The notes beneath the pieces were generated by a model. That model did not search any database, was not told the DNA's origin, and saw only the letters and a program-made list of their open reading frames with translations. From Isochrysis galbana (lineage: Eukaryota; Haptophyta; Isochrysidales; Isochrysidaceae), in assembly GCA_018136815.1 (NCBI GenBank), contig CM030941.1, forward strand, positions 3,833,608 to 3,897,607: a stretch of 64,000 nucleotides of DNA, read 5' to 3'. The stretch's first letter is position 1, and each line of letters starts with the position of its first letter. The position numbers and the translations under genes were made by a program. Below are positions 52,293 through 63,313 of the stretch, one piece after another.

Positions 52293-54235
52293 CCGACGAG
52301 ACGGGAAACCGCGTCGGCGTCGCTATGGTTAGCACCAGGTTTGTGTTCGACTGTGAAGCGATACTCGGCCAATTTGAGAGCCCAGCGCATTAAGCGTGAT
52401 GCTGGTCCTCCTTGGACGGTGTCCTTCATCGTATGTAGCCAACGTAGAGCTTGGTGGTCTATAACAAGCCGAAAATGGCGGCCCCAGAGGTAAGGGCGCC
52501 AATTACGGATGCTCTCGAAAGCGGCGAGTAGCTCCACCTCGGTGGTGCTCCAGTGTCGCTCGGCAGCAGTCAGCCGACGGCCATAATACGCCACAACATG
52601 TTCGTGACCATGATCATCAACCTGGGAAAGCACGCCGCCAATGCCGAGGGTGCTCGCGGCGTCGGTCTTGACGATGAACTCTTTATCCTGGCGCGGCGCG
52701 GCCAACACCGGCGCCGATGTAATAAGCTCAATGAGGCGCTGGACAGCGCGCTGGCACTCCGGGGTTTGGGAGACCACAGCCACGTCTACGCCAGTACGGG
52801 TTAGGTCCGTAAGAGGGGCGGCGAGATGCGAAAAGCCTTTGATAAAACGACGATAGTACGAGCACAGACCGAGGAAAGAGCGGACTTTCTCGAGGGAGTT
52901 GATGTCGCGCGGGTTGATGGCACGTACGACCTCGATCTTCTTGGGGTCCATTTCTAGGCCGCGGCGGGAAACGACGTGGCCCAGGTACTCTCCCTTAATA
53001 GCAAAGAGGACACATTTGGACGCCTTGCACGTGAGGCCGGCCCAACGGAGACGCTCGAGCACGAGGTCGAGGCGGTGGAGCATTTGGTGGAAGGAGGCAT
53101 CTACGCGAGCGTCGAGGGTGTCACCGGTGCCTGTAGACCAGATTCCGATGTCGTCCAGGTAGGGCATGCAGACTTCCCAGGCTAGGCCTTGAAGCACAGC
53201 GTCCATGAGGCGGCACATGTAGGAAGGACCAGACTGCACGCCGAACGGCAGGTAGTTGAACTCATATTTTTGGCGATGGGTGCAAAAGGCCGTGATGGGC
53301 TTATCCTCCTCTTTGATGGGTAGGCACCAAAAGCCGGAGGCCAAGTCGAGCATGCACAGGAAAAGAGAATCTCGAGATCCTTGGCCGCGAGACAGGCGGT
53401 CGATGGCTTCGACCGTGAGAGGCAACGGGCTATCGGAGATGCGGAGTTTCGAGTTAGTGTCGCGGTAGTCAACGCAGAAACGGACAGAACCATCCTTTTT
53501 GCCAACTAACACCACTCGAGAAGCCCAGGGAGAGTTAGACTTGCGAATAATGCCCGCCGCTTCCATCTCGGCGACGTGCTTTTCAACAATGGCGCGTCCT
53601 TCGTCTCCCATCTTAGAGGGAGCGTGGCGATGAGCCGTGGCACCGGGGAGTAGCGGAAGTTCGACTTCCATGACATGCGTGTGCTTGGGGTTCTTGGGGT
53701 CGAGTGCGAAGGCGTCGATGTGGCGGGCCAGCAAGCGACGAACCTGGCCGAGCTGATCAGGAGTTAACTGTTCGTCTGGGTCAACGTTAATCGAATCTAG
53801 GAGGGCGCGTTGCGCTTCGGTTAGTGCAGCTTCGGGATCGGCGTCGGTAGAGCCGGGAGTCCGAGTAGCCTCGTGAAGTACAAATTCCACGTGAGCAGAG
53901 GCCACCGGGGAGTAGGCTGGCAGGGTGACCGGGCGGGCGGAGAGGTTCCAGACGGTGACCAGGACCTCACCCTTATCGCTAGGTGTCTCCACACTTGTAG
54001 CGACAAGAGGCGGAGAGTCGAGGCCATCGCGCGAGGGGAGGCGATCCACGAGCACCGCGGAATGAGGGTGTGACTCGCGGAGCTCGAGGGGGACGCAGAC
54101 GGCGAAGGTGCCTCTGGATTTGCCCGGGATCGTAACGGGCTCGCTAGTGTAGAGTGCGAAATCCCTGGAGGCCGTTGGCGCAGTAGTCGAATGCGGAAAG
54201 AGGCGGAAGTCGATCGCGGATGCGACAAGCGACCA
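52259..54235 (-). pseudogene. Ty3/gypsy reverse transcriptase-RNase H polyprotein, truncated
   Basis: The frame is open from about 54268 to a stop at 52259; no ATG is obvious (the first codon of the longest start-defined frame is GTG at 54055). Order of domains: a protease-RT linker (DFALYTSEPVTIPGKSRGTF); RT with SPWASRVVLVGKKDGSVRFC, DYRDTN, LDLASGFWCLPIKEEDK, FNYLPFGVQSGPS and catalytic YLDDIG; thumb/connection LGHVVSRRGLEMDPKKIEVV and FLGLCSYYRRFIKGFSHLAA; RNase H with KTDAAST, STTEVELLAAFESIRNWRPY and VEHKPGANHSDADAVSRL. Integrase is absent: after RNase H the frame enters the AACAAGTTGACT repeat. Upstream it abuts a hAT fragment in the opposite orientation. RT and RNase H look intact, but the element is not complete. 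Confidence 0.9.
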
Positions 54236-54938
54236 ACTCCGCCAACTTGTCAGTCGCCGCGCCGCCGTCTACAAGTTGTTGAGGATCACGGATGGCAAGT
54301 TCGGAGCGAACTTGGGCAAAGTGTATGCGTACCTACTTCAAGTTGATGCGCACTTGAACAATAAGATCCCCGGCCTAAATGATCGTGTGAGAGTCAAGAT
54401 GCACAACCTCTTTATGGCTCGGTGGGACTACATGCACTCTATGGTCATGTCCGCGTCGTACATCTTGGAGCCGGAGTTTTGTCGGCGCAATTTCAGCGCG
54501 GATGAGATGAACGATGCAAAGCAGGTGCTGAAGCAAATGGCGACCGCTGAGCACACATACCCTGACCTGTTGAGCGATCTCGCCGATTTTCAGGAAGCGT
54601 CTGCGACAGGAATGTATGACCTCAATGACTCGATTGCATTTTCGGAGAAGGCTAAGCAGATGGCTTCGTACAAATGGGCGAATATCTACTTGGCAAAATG
54701 GCCCCATTTGCGTTGGGCAGCGATGCGTTTACTCGCATTGTCGTGCTCGGCCTCGGGGTGTGAGCGGTCATGGTCAGTGGAAGGTTGGATTCACTCCAAG
54801 AAAAGGAACAGGCTTGGGCAGCTCACTGTCGAGAGGCTTGTTTGTAAGGTGCCACACCAATTTGCTGCTGGAGGATTTGATGCGGAACTGGGAGTCGTCT
54901 GTGCTTCCATGGGACTTGGAAATGATACCAGATCCTAA
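54227..54938 (+). pseudogene. hAT transposase C-terminal fragment
   Basis: The frame is open from about 54227 (DQLRQLVSRRAAVYKLL, without ATG) to a stop at 54936-54938. It contains GKVYAYLLQVDAHLNNKIPG, ASYILEPEFC and the dimerisation motif CSASGCERSWSVEGWIHSKK followed by RNRLGQLTVERLV. This hAT-C signature (SxSxCERxWS...KRNRL) is diagnostic. The catalytic core and DNA-binding domain are missing, cut off at the gypsy junction near 54210-54270. The stop codon overlaps the terminal repeat of the element beginning at 54932. Confidence 0.85.
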
Positions 54939-55139
54939 AATAGCTACTGGGGGATCCGCTTACGGCACCCCCCATGAGCAATCTCCCAACAGCTCTCGGG
55001 GGATTTTCTCGGTCCCCCGATAGCTCTCGGTGGGGCTGTTGGCGATCGGGAGAAAAATTTCCCCCCGATAGCTCCTGGGGGCCCCCGGGAGCTCCTGGGG
55101 GGCGTTGGCTCCTGGGGGGTAACATTGCTATTTTAGGAT
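54932..55139. mobile_element. Palindrome-rich TIR element, copy B
   Basis: ATCCTAAAATAGC (54932-54944) and its inverse GCTATTTTAGGAT (55127-55139) bound a 208-bp block full of CCCCCGATAGCTC-type hairpins. 54953-55127 is the reverse complement of 25255-25425. No clear target duplication is visible. It directly follows the hAT coding fragment, so it could be the 3' end of that transposon or a separate MITE. Confidence 0.65.
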
Positions 55140-55179
55140 TCGCACGAGTATCTGGTGCGAAAGTAGAGTGCCCATGAGT

Positions 55180-55392
55180 ATTAAAAAAGGGGAAGATGAG
55201 GGGACAAAGGAAAGAGAGAAAGTACTTTACAGAGTAGGAAGAAGCGAGGAAGAAGCAGGGAAGAGAGAGAGAGAGAAAAGGAGAGACTCTGGGGGGTGGG
55301 AGGGGGGAGGAGAGAGAAAAAGAGAGGAAAGGGAGGAAAGGAGAGAGAGAGAGAGAGATGTGCTCGTCGCCCTCTCTCTCTCTCTCTCTCTG

Positions 55393-55452
<60 letters not shown>

Positions 55453-55480
55453 TCTCGTTGTTGGAGCATCTCATTTCCGC
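55180..55480. repeat. GAGA/CTCT microsatellite in CDF gene leader
   Basis: Runs of GA (55215-55360) switch to CT (55371-55455), which can fold back on each other. Frames through this region that join the CDF start are repeat-coded. Confidence 0.9.
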
Positions 55481-55728
55481 CCCGCCCCCCCCTCTGCAAT
55501 CTTTTGCGGAGAGGAGAGAGAAAGAAAAAGCGGAAGTTATATATGTACGAGGAGGGGGGAGAGGGGGTGGAGGGGGCGGGGAAGGCCGAGAGGGGCGAGG
55601 CGGGAAGGCGGCGAGGGGCGAGGGAAAGGAGAGGAGGGGGGGGTGTTGTTGGGCCCCAGGGTCCAAGGCGAGAAGGAAGACGGGAGGGGGAGGGGGCGGA
55701 GGGCGGACTAGTTTTGGCGTCTTTCCGT

Positions 55729-58311
55729 ATGGCCTCTCGCGTGTGGTCTGGGCGCCTCTGTCCCTCCTCTCGCTTCCTCTGCTCCTCTTCTCGCTTCCTC
55801 TGCTCCTCCTCTCGGCGCCCTCTGCCTTCTCGTGAGGCCTCCGAGCTGACCGCAGCACACCGGATCACCTGCATTGGCGCTGCAGTTAATCTCTCTGCTT
55901 CTGCGGCAAAAGGTGCGGCCGGGCTCGCTGCAGGATCTCCGGCGCTCCTCGCTGATGCCGTACACTCGCTCTCTGACCTTCTCTCCGACGCTGTGGCTTT
56001 GTGGGCGACGAGCGCAGCTCGGCGCCCAGTCTGCAAGCACACGCCCTATGGCTCCGGAAAGTTTGAGGCGCTCGGGGCGCTCGGGTGCTCCGCGATGATT
56101 GTCGCAGCGGGAGTGAGCGTGGGCGCCCACTCTCTCAGCTGCCTCCCGCCACTCCTCACATCGTACTTGCCTGCAGACGCGCTCGTCTGGCTGGGGTGCG
56201 AGACGGTGGGCGAGACGGCTGTGTCGGGCGCGGCCGGCGGACTGACGCGCGAGCAGTGGCTCGCCGCTGCCGCCGCTGGCACTGGCGTCGTCGCCAAGGA
56301 GGTGCTGTACCGCGAGACGATGCGTGTGGGCAAGGAGGTGCGCTCATCAACTCTCCTCGCCAACGCGTGGCACCACCGGACGGACGCGCTGTCGTCCGTG
56401 GTCGCCGGGGTAGGGCTGATTGGTGGTGCCGTCGGTATGCCTGTCCTGGACCCAGCCGCCGGACTCATCGTCGCCGGCATGGTGACGCGTGTGGGCATCG
56501 AGATGGGCGTCGAGAACGTGGCCGAGCTCACTGACACTGGCGCCGTCGATGAGCAGACGCTTCGTGAGATTGAGCGGCGCGCACTCGGCGGCGATGACGA
56601 GGTGCGCGCCACGCGCCCCAGCCGCCGCCGCCGCCCCCTCTCCGTCCCCTTCCTCACTCGACGACCGCCCTCGGGCGCGCCGCCCGCAGGCGCTCGGCGT
56701 CACGTCGCTTCGGGCGCGCAAACTCGGGCCAGCCGGCCTCTCAGTCGAGTTGAGGTTGCAAGTGCCCTTCCACCTCTCGGTTTCGGCGGCGCAGCAGGTG
56801 TGCGTCACCAACGGGCTGCGCGCCGGGCGCGCTCACCCGCTCGTTCCCCCCTCCGCGACTGATCCACCGCGCCCGCCGCCCGGCTGTAGGCGGCGACGCG
56901 CGCTCGGCTGCGGGTGCTCCACGGACGGGCGGAGGTGGGAGACTCCACAGCCACGGATAGCGGCGGCTCGGAACTGAGGGTCGCCGAGGTATCCATCTCG
57001 CTCGATGCGGAGCGGCCCGAGGTAGAGGTGAGGCGCGCCATGACGCCTCCGACGCGCGCGACATGGCGCATCGATGCCTGGTGCAGCGCCCGCTCACCAC
57101 CTGCACCGCACGCGGCCGGAATAGGACGGACGCGAATTCTCGGGCGACGTGATTGTGGGTGGCGCGGTCAACCCACGTCCGGACCAGCTGATGCGGCCGT
57201 CGAGCGAGATCGAGCAAGGTGCGCTGTAAGCTTCTACTCGGTGCATCCGCCGTCCCGCGTGGCTGCACTCCCTAGCCCTTCATTTTTGCTCGGCCTGCTC
57301 CGCAGATGTGCGAGCGGCCATAGTGGCAGGTGGCTGCGGCGTCCCGGGCGGAGAGGCGCGGCGTCGAGACTCATGGCCCGTCATGAACGTGGCAGCGGCG
57401 GGCGACGCCGCCAGCCCTCCCCCCCGTGGCACTGTGGGCGAGGGCGAGGGCGAGCCTTTCGGCGACTCTGCCCGTTTGCCGCGGGTTTGGGGACTCACGC
57501 ATGCCAATATCCATTGGCGTACTGCTCGGCGAACGGTGCGCCCGCCCGCCGCCAGCGCTGCCAACGCTCTCGCTACAGGCGTGGGCGGGGTGGGCGGCTG
57601 CCGCACGACCTCTTCCTTGCCGGCAAGCGCCAAGGCGGACTCGGGGGCGGCAGGCGCGCTGGCTGCGGCTCCCATGGGTAGCGACCCAAGCTTCCCAGCA
57701 AGCTCATTGCTCTCAGCGGGCAACGCAGGCTGGCTCGTGAATGACGTGCAAAACGGCTTTGTCGGTGATGGCGCTGTAGTGGAGGCGTCGCTCGTCGTTG
57801 ATCCCAACGCGACGGTGCGTTTGGCGCCCCGCCTCGCACCAGACTTGTGGTCCGCCACGCTTGAAGCAGGGCTCCGTGCCGCCCGCTCGATTCGTCCGAT
57901 TGGTGCGGTGGCACCGTCACCCCTCTCTGCATCCGCGTTTGCTCTCAGGTCCGCGACGCGCATGCGCTGGCAGCTCTCGTGCGCCGAGCGGTCCTCACGG
58001 CGGTCCCCGACGTCGCAGAGGTGGACCTGCACCTCGAGCTCTTCGATCGCGATGGCGCCGACTTTTACCGCTCGCCGGCCGAACTGCCCCCTGCATCGAG
58101 ACTACCTTCGCTGGAAGAGGCAGAAGTGAGCGCAATGGGCTGGTTGGCTAGAGGGCGTGAGACTCGAAGCCGCTTGTGGCGCCGCGCCTCCGAATCGCAG
58201 GCTTGGCAGGGATCGCGTGGCGTACGCCCGGGCTCACCGCGTCGATCAAGACAAGGGCTGCGCACCATCGCTTCCCCATGTGGGCACAGCGCCTCAAGTG
58301 CTCTTATCTGA
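55729..58311 (+). CDS. Cation diffusion facilitator (CDF) metal transporter, C-terminal exons partly resolved
   Basis: ATG at 55729. Exons 1-3 are clear: 55729-56601, 56690-56797 and 56890-57027, all phase 0. The N-terminus is Arg/Ser-rich with a duplicated RFLCSSSR, suggesting mitochondrial or plastid targeting. The membrane domain has His79...Asp83 (HSLSD) and His215...Asp219 (HHRTD), the two metal-site HxxxD motifs, plus CKHTPYGSGKFE. The cytosolic domain follows (ALGVTSLRARKLGPAGLSVE, AATRARLRVL, LRVAEVSISLD). A second, similar domain ends with VVEASLVVDPNAT (exon end 57814) spliced to VRDAHALAALVRRAVLTAVP and DVAEVDLHLELFD (exon from 57949). Exons between 57028 and about 57700 and the true stop are uncertain. 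The protein should export Zn, Mn or Fe from the compartment it faces. Confidence 0.78.
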
Positions 58312-58489
58312 CCTTCTGTCCCCCTACCCTATTGGCTCAGGAGCGCCTTCGAGGGAAGCGTGTTGCTGCGAAGCTTAGACGTGCCGCTGGGCTCGGCGAG
58401 CGTGGCTCATTCCCATGTGCTGATGCTTCAAGTTGTGCGCAAAATGCCGGGACACGTCGTCATCACACCTAGATATACGCAGAGCATTG

Positions 58490-59332
58490 CGTAGCAAGCG
58501 CGATGCTCGTCGGTGTTCGATCTTGTGCGGGGCCTCGCCGAGTAGGCACGTGCCCCGTTTCACCTGCGACGTTAAATAAAGACGGCTCGCACCCGGTAAA
58601 GGCGTTGTCTAGGCTCTCGAATCCCTGAGCCGTTTTCGCCCAATTCGACAGCACCTGTTATGTGTGCCGGAACACTCAATGTCCTTCTTTCTCAGCGCAC
58701 TCTGCAAGGTGCAAGGCTGAGCGACAACACGTCTAGCAGCTTGCTTGCGTGGACTCATTCTAGGTCGATCTCCAGCCACTTCTCCCTTCACTGTGTGAAC
58801 TTGTGCTCGTGTGTGACATATTTACCCCTTCCTCCTACGTTGCAAGACCGGATTTTGAATTTGGTGTTGGAGTTGGTAATGCCATTTCAAAATAAAATAA
58901 CTGAGCTATTAGTGCATCGCTGCTCCTCGCGTAGCGCCCCAGCCTGGTCACCAACTGATGCGCAACGCACGCGCTTGCCCATACACCTGCCCGCTCAAGC
59001 GTGGTGAGTGCCCGTTCAAGCTAAAAACGTGCCCTTTCGAGCAGCTCCCCTTCACGACCCCCCCCCCCCACACACCCCGCGCGAGGCCTGCTCATTATAA
59101 ACCCCACAAATACAACGAGTGAAAGGCGCGCCCCCAACGCATACACAGCGGGGGGAAACGCACCCAGGACCCATGGGGAGGGAGCGTCCCTATGAGAAAA
59201 AAGCGACGCACCAACAATCGTTAAGAATATTGATGATTCAGGCCACTACCACTGCTAGCTACCATTCCCCTACCTCACTCATTCCTTGGTCTTTGGTTTC
59301 GGAGGGCGGGGACATACGCACCCGACCAGCCA
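58490..59332. other. Intergenic region, nothing recognised
   Basis: Short frames only. A poly-C run lies near 59059-59069. A possible terminal exon for the CDF gene (58339-58490, reading SVLLRSLDVPLGSASVAHSH in one frame) ends just before this stretch but could not be joined with confidence. Confidence 0.45.
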
Positions 59333-61630
59333 CTAGTATACCGACTGAAATTGTGGAACGTCGGCATCATCCTCACTCTCAACATGATCACTTTCAGTGC
59401 GAGAGAAGCTGCGCGATCGCTTCTTGACGTTCACTTTTGCCAACCCCATGCGTGCACCCCACCAAAATGAGACCGAGAAAGAAGGTGTGAGGGATCTCAC
59501 GTAGTGCCACCTGCAGCCACATGTCAATCAAATGTAGGCGATGAGTTGGGCAGCGGTGTCTCAATCGAGGCGTGGTTCTACCATTGCACAGCAATCCGGG
59601 GAAATCAAGACAGCCATCGTGGGCATGCTGGGCCGCGTGCGCTGCGTGGCAAAGCGTACGCATGGCGTGGGATGTACAATCCGTCGCCGGGGCCAAGAAC
59701 GCACTGCCAGAAGGGCGCCTCCCCAAAGCGTGGGAAGCGGTCCCTGTAGCTTCCTTCTGCGCCTTGCTTCAGTCCATTAGATCCAGCTTGCTCAAACTCG
59801 TCTAGATCCACCTGCGAAGAGTTGCAGCGGTCCCCGTCCATCGGATACAGCCGGTGGGTCTGATCCGATCCGTAGATGCGCACATACTTGTACCCTACCA
59901 CCTGCAAGCACGTAAGAGGAGTTAAGTGGAAGAATTACCCCCTCCAAAGCAGAGACCCTGGGGCCTCAGGAGGCGAGCACGTACTTGCACTAGAATATTG
60001 TGATGGGGGTCATGGTGAAGTGGGGAGACCGTCCCAGCGGGTCCGAGCCAGGCGGCCATCAGCGGCGTTTCGTTGCGCGTCTCGCACCATCGGGGTGCCA
60101 TCTCGTCTTCCGGAGCGAGCACCTTGCAGAACTCTGGGATCACGATGTCGCGACGCAGACTGGGCAGCTGTCGGTCGTGGCGCAAGGGATCGAAGGGCTC
60201 AACTGTTGCGGACGGCGAGGGAGAATCTGAAGGAAAAGTCGACGCCACTCACCTGATCGAGCAATTGGTACTGCGCGAGATAAGCACAAACGCGTTCTTC
60301 GTCGGCAGGCTCGCCATCCTCATTGCACACAATGAACTCGTTGACGAAGTCAGCCAGACTCATTACTCTCCGATCCCACGAGCCGCCCAAGTAGCCGCGC
60401 GTTGCATCGCGCGCCGCAAAGGTTTCCACAGGTACCTGCATGACAGCGGTGCTCTGGCATCAGTACCTTGGCCCCTCGTCACCGGCCACGAGGGCATCAC
60501 GATTGTGGGCTTGCTCACCAGCCGCGTGCCTCCGAGTTGCTTGAGGTATTCAAAGTCGGACCAGGCACGGAGGGTCATTGCCGGCCAGTCTCGTGCCAGT
60601 CCTGCCAGCACTACTGGCTCGGGAGGAGGACGCGAAGGCGCCAGGTACTGCGCGCGGAAGCGCGCAACAGAGAGGGATGACGTGGCAACACGCGGTACCT
60701 CTCGCACGCCTTGCCTTGCCGGTGCGTGCCGCGGGCACTCGTCTGCCCAACGCCGCCGCTCTGCCTCAAGCTCCTCCTCGCTCGCCGGACCCAGTGCTGC
60801 TGCGCGTACCCCAGACTTGGGGGGCGTCAGCGCTGGCGCGGCGCCCTGTAACCGTGTAGCCTCTTCGATGATTGGCGCCGCGTCAGCTGCCCACTCGTCA
60901 AGGCCGCCGCGTAGCAACGCGAGGTCGCATGCACGAAGCGCCGCGGCAGCTGCTTCAGCCGCCGTGGTGGCGGTCTTCCCGACTTCTGATCCCCACCCAC
61001 CCGCCTCAAGAAGGCAGAGCTCGGCCCACCAGAGCGAGGCGAGCGCGTAGGCAGATCGTGCCGCCTCGCTGCTTTCCAGGAATGGGAATGTCGACTCGCG
61101 CGCTAGGTCAACAAGGTGGCGCGCCTCGGCTAACGTGCCAACAGGATCTTCAACTGCATCGTTTGCCACCGCCTTGTCAGAAAAACAAGAGACGCCTGGG
61201 CCTCTGCTGCCGCCAGCCATGATCTCGCCATTCACTTCCGCACTTGCACCACCCGTCTTCACGCCCCTGACCTTTGCACTTCGTTCTGAGCCCTTCCTGC
61301 GCAGCTCCACCCCGCTGCCGCCAGCCATCCCCTCTTGCCCGCCCTCCACCCCAGGCTTCCCATCGCTATGGGCTCCGCCAGCTTCCTGCCTCTTGGCTCC
61401 ACTCCGCTCCGCTCCTCCCTCTCCCCCCCCTCGAAGCCACTCTTTCCCTGCCGCCGCTCCCTCTCTGCTCCGCCCTCTCGCTCGCGCCCAGCTGCCCTCG
61501 CTCCTTCTGGCTCTCGCAAGGGGGTTCGCATGCCAAGCTCTCGGCGCAGCCTGCCCATCGCACCGAGCCCCGCGCGCATCGCTGCCTCCACGCCCGCCTC
61601 GAGAAGGCCGTCGAGCGCCTCGAGCGCCAT
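59333..61630 (-). CDS. KDM8/JMJD5-like JmjC-domain dioxygenase
   Basis: Resolved exons on the minus strand are: up to 60519 (from somewhere near 61200), 60435-60253, 60167-59985, 59901-59660 and 59510-59333, phases 0, 0, 0 and 2. The first resolved exon carries a helical region (VGTLAEARHLVDLARES, AAALRACDLALLRGGL) like the JMJD5 N-terminus, and PVVLAGLARDWPAM. The JmjC barrel follows: VPVETFAARDATRGYLGGSW, CAYLAQYQLLDQ, GTVSPLHHDPHHNILVQ (Fe ligands His and Asp), YPMDGDRCNSSQVDLDEFEQ, FPRFGEAPFWQCVLGPGDGL and WHYVRSLTPSFSVSFWW (third ligand His). An acidic tail follows. Members use 2-oxoglutarate and O2 to hydroxylate protein arginines. The probable start is ATG 61630 (MALEALDGLLEAGVEAAMRA), in another frame, so a first intron exists; its borders are unclear. 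Confidence 0.85.
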
Positions 61631-61756
61631 CGACGCGCCGCCGCCGCACTCTCTCACCGTTAGAACGCATATATAGCCTCATTGCACAATATCTTGGTCC
61701 TCTCTCTCTCTTACACTTAATTAACCCTGCAACCTGCAACCTGCAAACCCCGCGCT

Positions 61757-61990
61757 GGCGTACGCCGTGCTTCTCCGCAAGTGCGACGCCACCTTCGCGG
61801 CTTACGTGCCCGGCTTCGCCAAAGACTCCGCCTCGATGGACCGGGACCGGCTCTTAGCTTGTGAAGGCTGCTCCAATCTCTTCGAGATTCGAGTCGCTGT
61901 CGTTGTCGCTGTCGTTGTCCAAAGAATTATTTTTGGTGCACGCGTACGCGTACGTCCGCAAGATGGGTGACGCGAAGGTGGATGCCACGA
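61757..61990 (+). pseudogene. Gag-like fragment, plus orientation
   Basis: VLLRKCDATFAAYVPGFAK and DSASMDRDR match the gag frame at 1-2434 (DVLLRKCDGTFANGADGF, AKDSASMEWDR). After a frame change, AYVRKMGDAKVDATTNN matches AYIRKLGDSAVDSTN. The fragment ends at the hairpin repeat beginning at about 61993. Confidence 0.7.
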
Positions 61991-62105
61991 CGAACAACCT
62001 ACTTTTCTAAGTGGGGGTCAATGGGGGCCTCGCGCCCCACTCACTCCGATGCAGACACGCTCCTCCTAGGTGGGCCTGCACAAACAACAAACAACCAACC
62101 TCAGC
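61990..62105. repeat. Hairpin-bearing dispersed repeat, copy 3
   Basis: AAGTGGGGGTCAATGGGGGC, then CTCGCGCCCC, CACTC, CGATGCAGACAC and GGTGGGCC match copies at 17.65 and 29.88 kb, including the following CCTCAGCC. Confidence 0.65.
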
Positions 62106-62506
62106 CACTGCCACTACCACTGCGTCCTCAAGCTCAAGCCCTGTTGTCAACATCAACCTCAACTTGGGTGGATCTGAAACATCCAGGTAAAACTCTCGTA
62201 AAAGAGAGAAGCGGATGGGTCACTACGTTGAGTCCTGCGGTCCGCCGCACCGACCGCCGATTCTACTCCTTCTCGTCCGGACGGGTGTGGTCGTGTGGTC
62301 AAAATCCTGTCTCATTCCCCGTCGATATTCTCGTTGTTTCTCGTCGTTTCTCGCTCCTTCTCCTTCTCGCTTTCTTCCGTTTGGCTCCGCCCACCCACCT
62401 TGTTCTGTTCTTAGGTTTCCCCCGTCACTGCCTATTCGTTCGCGATCTTATCGTTTGCCGTCACTCTGCCACGGGCCCTACTCGTTACATCGTCGATTCC
62501 GCTCTC

Positions 62507-62578
62507 GTATCGCTTCACCGTCGAGCACAAACCAGGAGCGAACCACAAAGATGCTGATGGCCTATCACGCTTGGTATA
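62507..62578 (+). pseudogene. Gypsy RNase H C-terminal fragment
   Basis: YRFTVEHKPGANHKDADGLS followed by RLV and a TAA is nearly the same as YRFTVEHKPGANHSDADAVS-RLV in the pol frame at 52.3-54.2 kb. Upstream (62160-62500) is CT/TC-rich sequence that does not continue the domain, so only the tail remains. 62640-63310 shows AT-rich TATA-type repeats (62720-62800) and nothing else. Confidence 0.8.
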
Positions 62579-63313
62579 AGGCCTGTAACCACTTGGATTT
62601 GGGACTAACGACTAACCGGATATTGTGGGTAGTTCACCGCCCCCTATCTATCCCCTATCTAGTTAGATAGTGATAGTTACAGATGGCTCCCTGGGTAGCT
62701 AGGTATTCTGGGTATCCCGATACCATAGATATACTACTATTAACTACTATAGATATTATATTATAATATTATATAGTTATATATATACGTATAGTGCGTG
62801 CGTGCGTGTGCGTGCGTAAGCGTGTGTGCCCCTACATAGACATATACGGCCGCAAGCCGCAAGCGGAGCCTCTTTTTTCCCCCGATGGTATCGCTTCCCC
62901 CCCGCCTTCATTTTACTTATTTTGCGGCGGGCTGTCCGTTTTGAGAGGCGGGAGCCCGGCGCGAGGCGGCAGGCGGGAGGGAGGTGAACCTGTCTGTCGC
63001 CAAAGAAGATGCTGCTGTGGGCATGCGGCCGTCAGACAGTTGCTGCCGGCTGATGGCCAGCGGCGGGAGTCATTCTGCGGACCAGGCTCGGCACCCCACG
63101 CATCCACTCTGCGTGGCCACGTGTGCTGCTAGTTGCTGGCAGCGCGCTGGCATTAACGCTGCAAGGGCACGACACCGCCAGCTGCGCTAGGCGCGGCCAA
63201 TACCAATACAAAGCACCCGAGCCTGTCTTCGGCGCGCGCGCACTGCTGTACGGCGCTCTCCGTTAGGGTTTCTCTCTTCTTTCCTCGCGGGACGCTCGAT
63301 CCGAGCAGGGGGG

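Noticed and set aside
53950-54055. ATG-less start of the gypsy pol at GTG 54055 as a true start
   Set aside because: The frame stays open upstream to about 54268 with family-like sequence, so this is an internal position of a truncated polyprotein.
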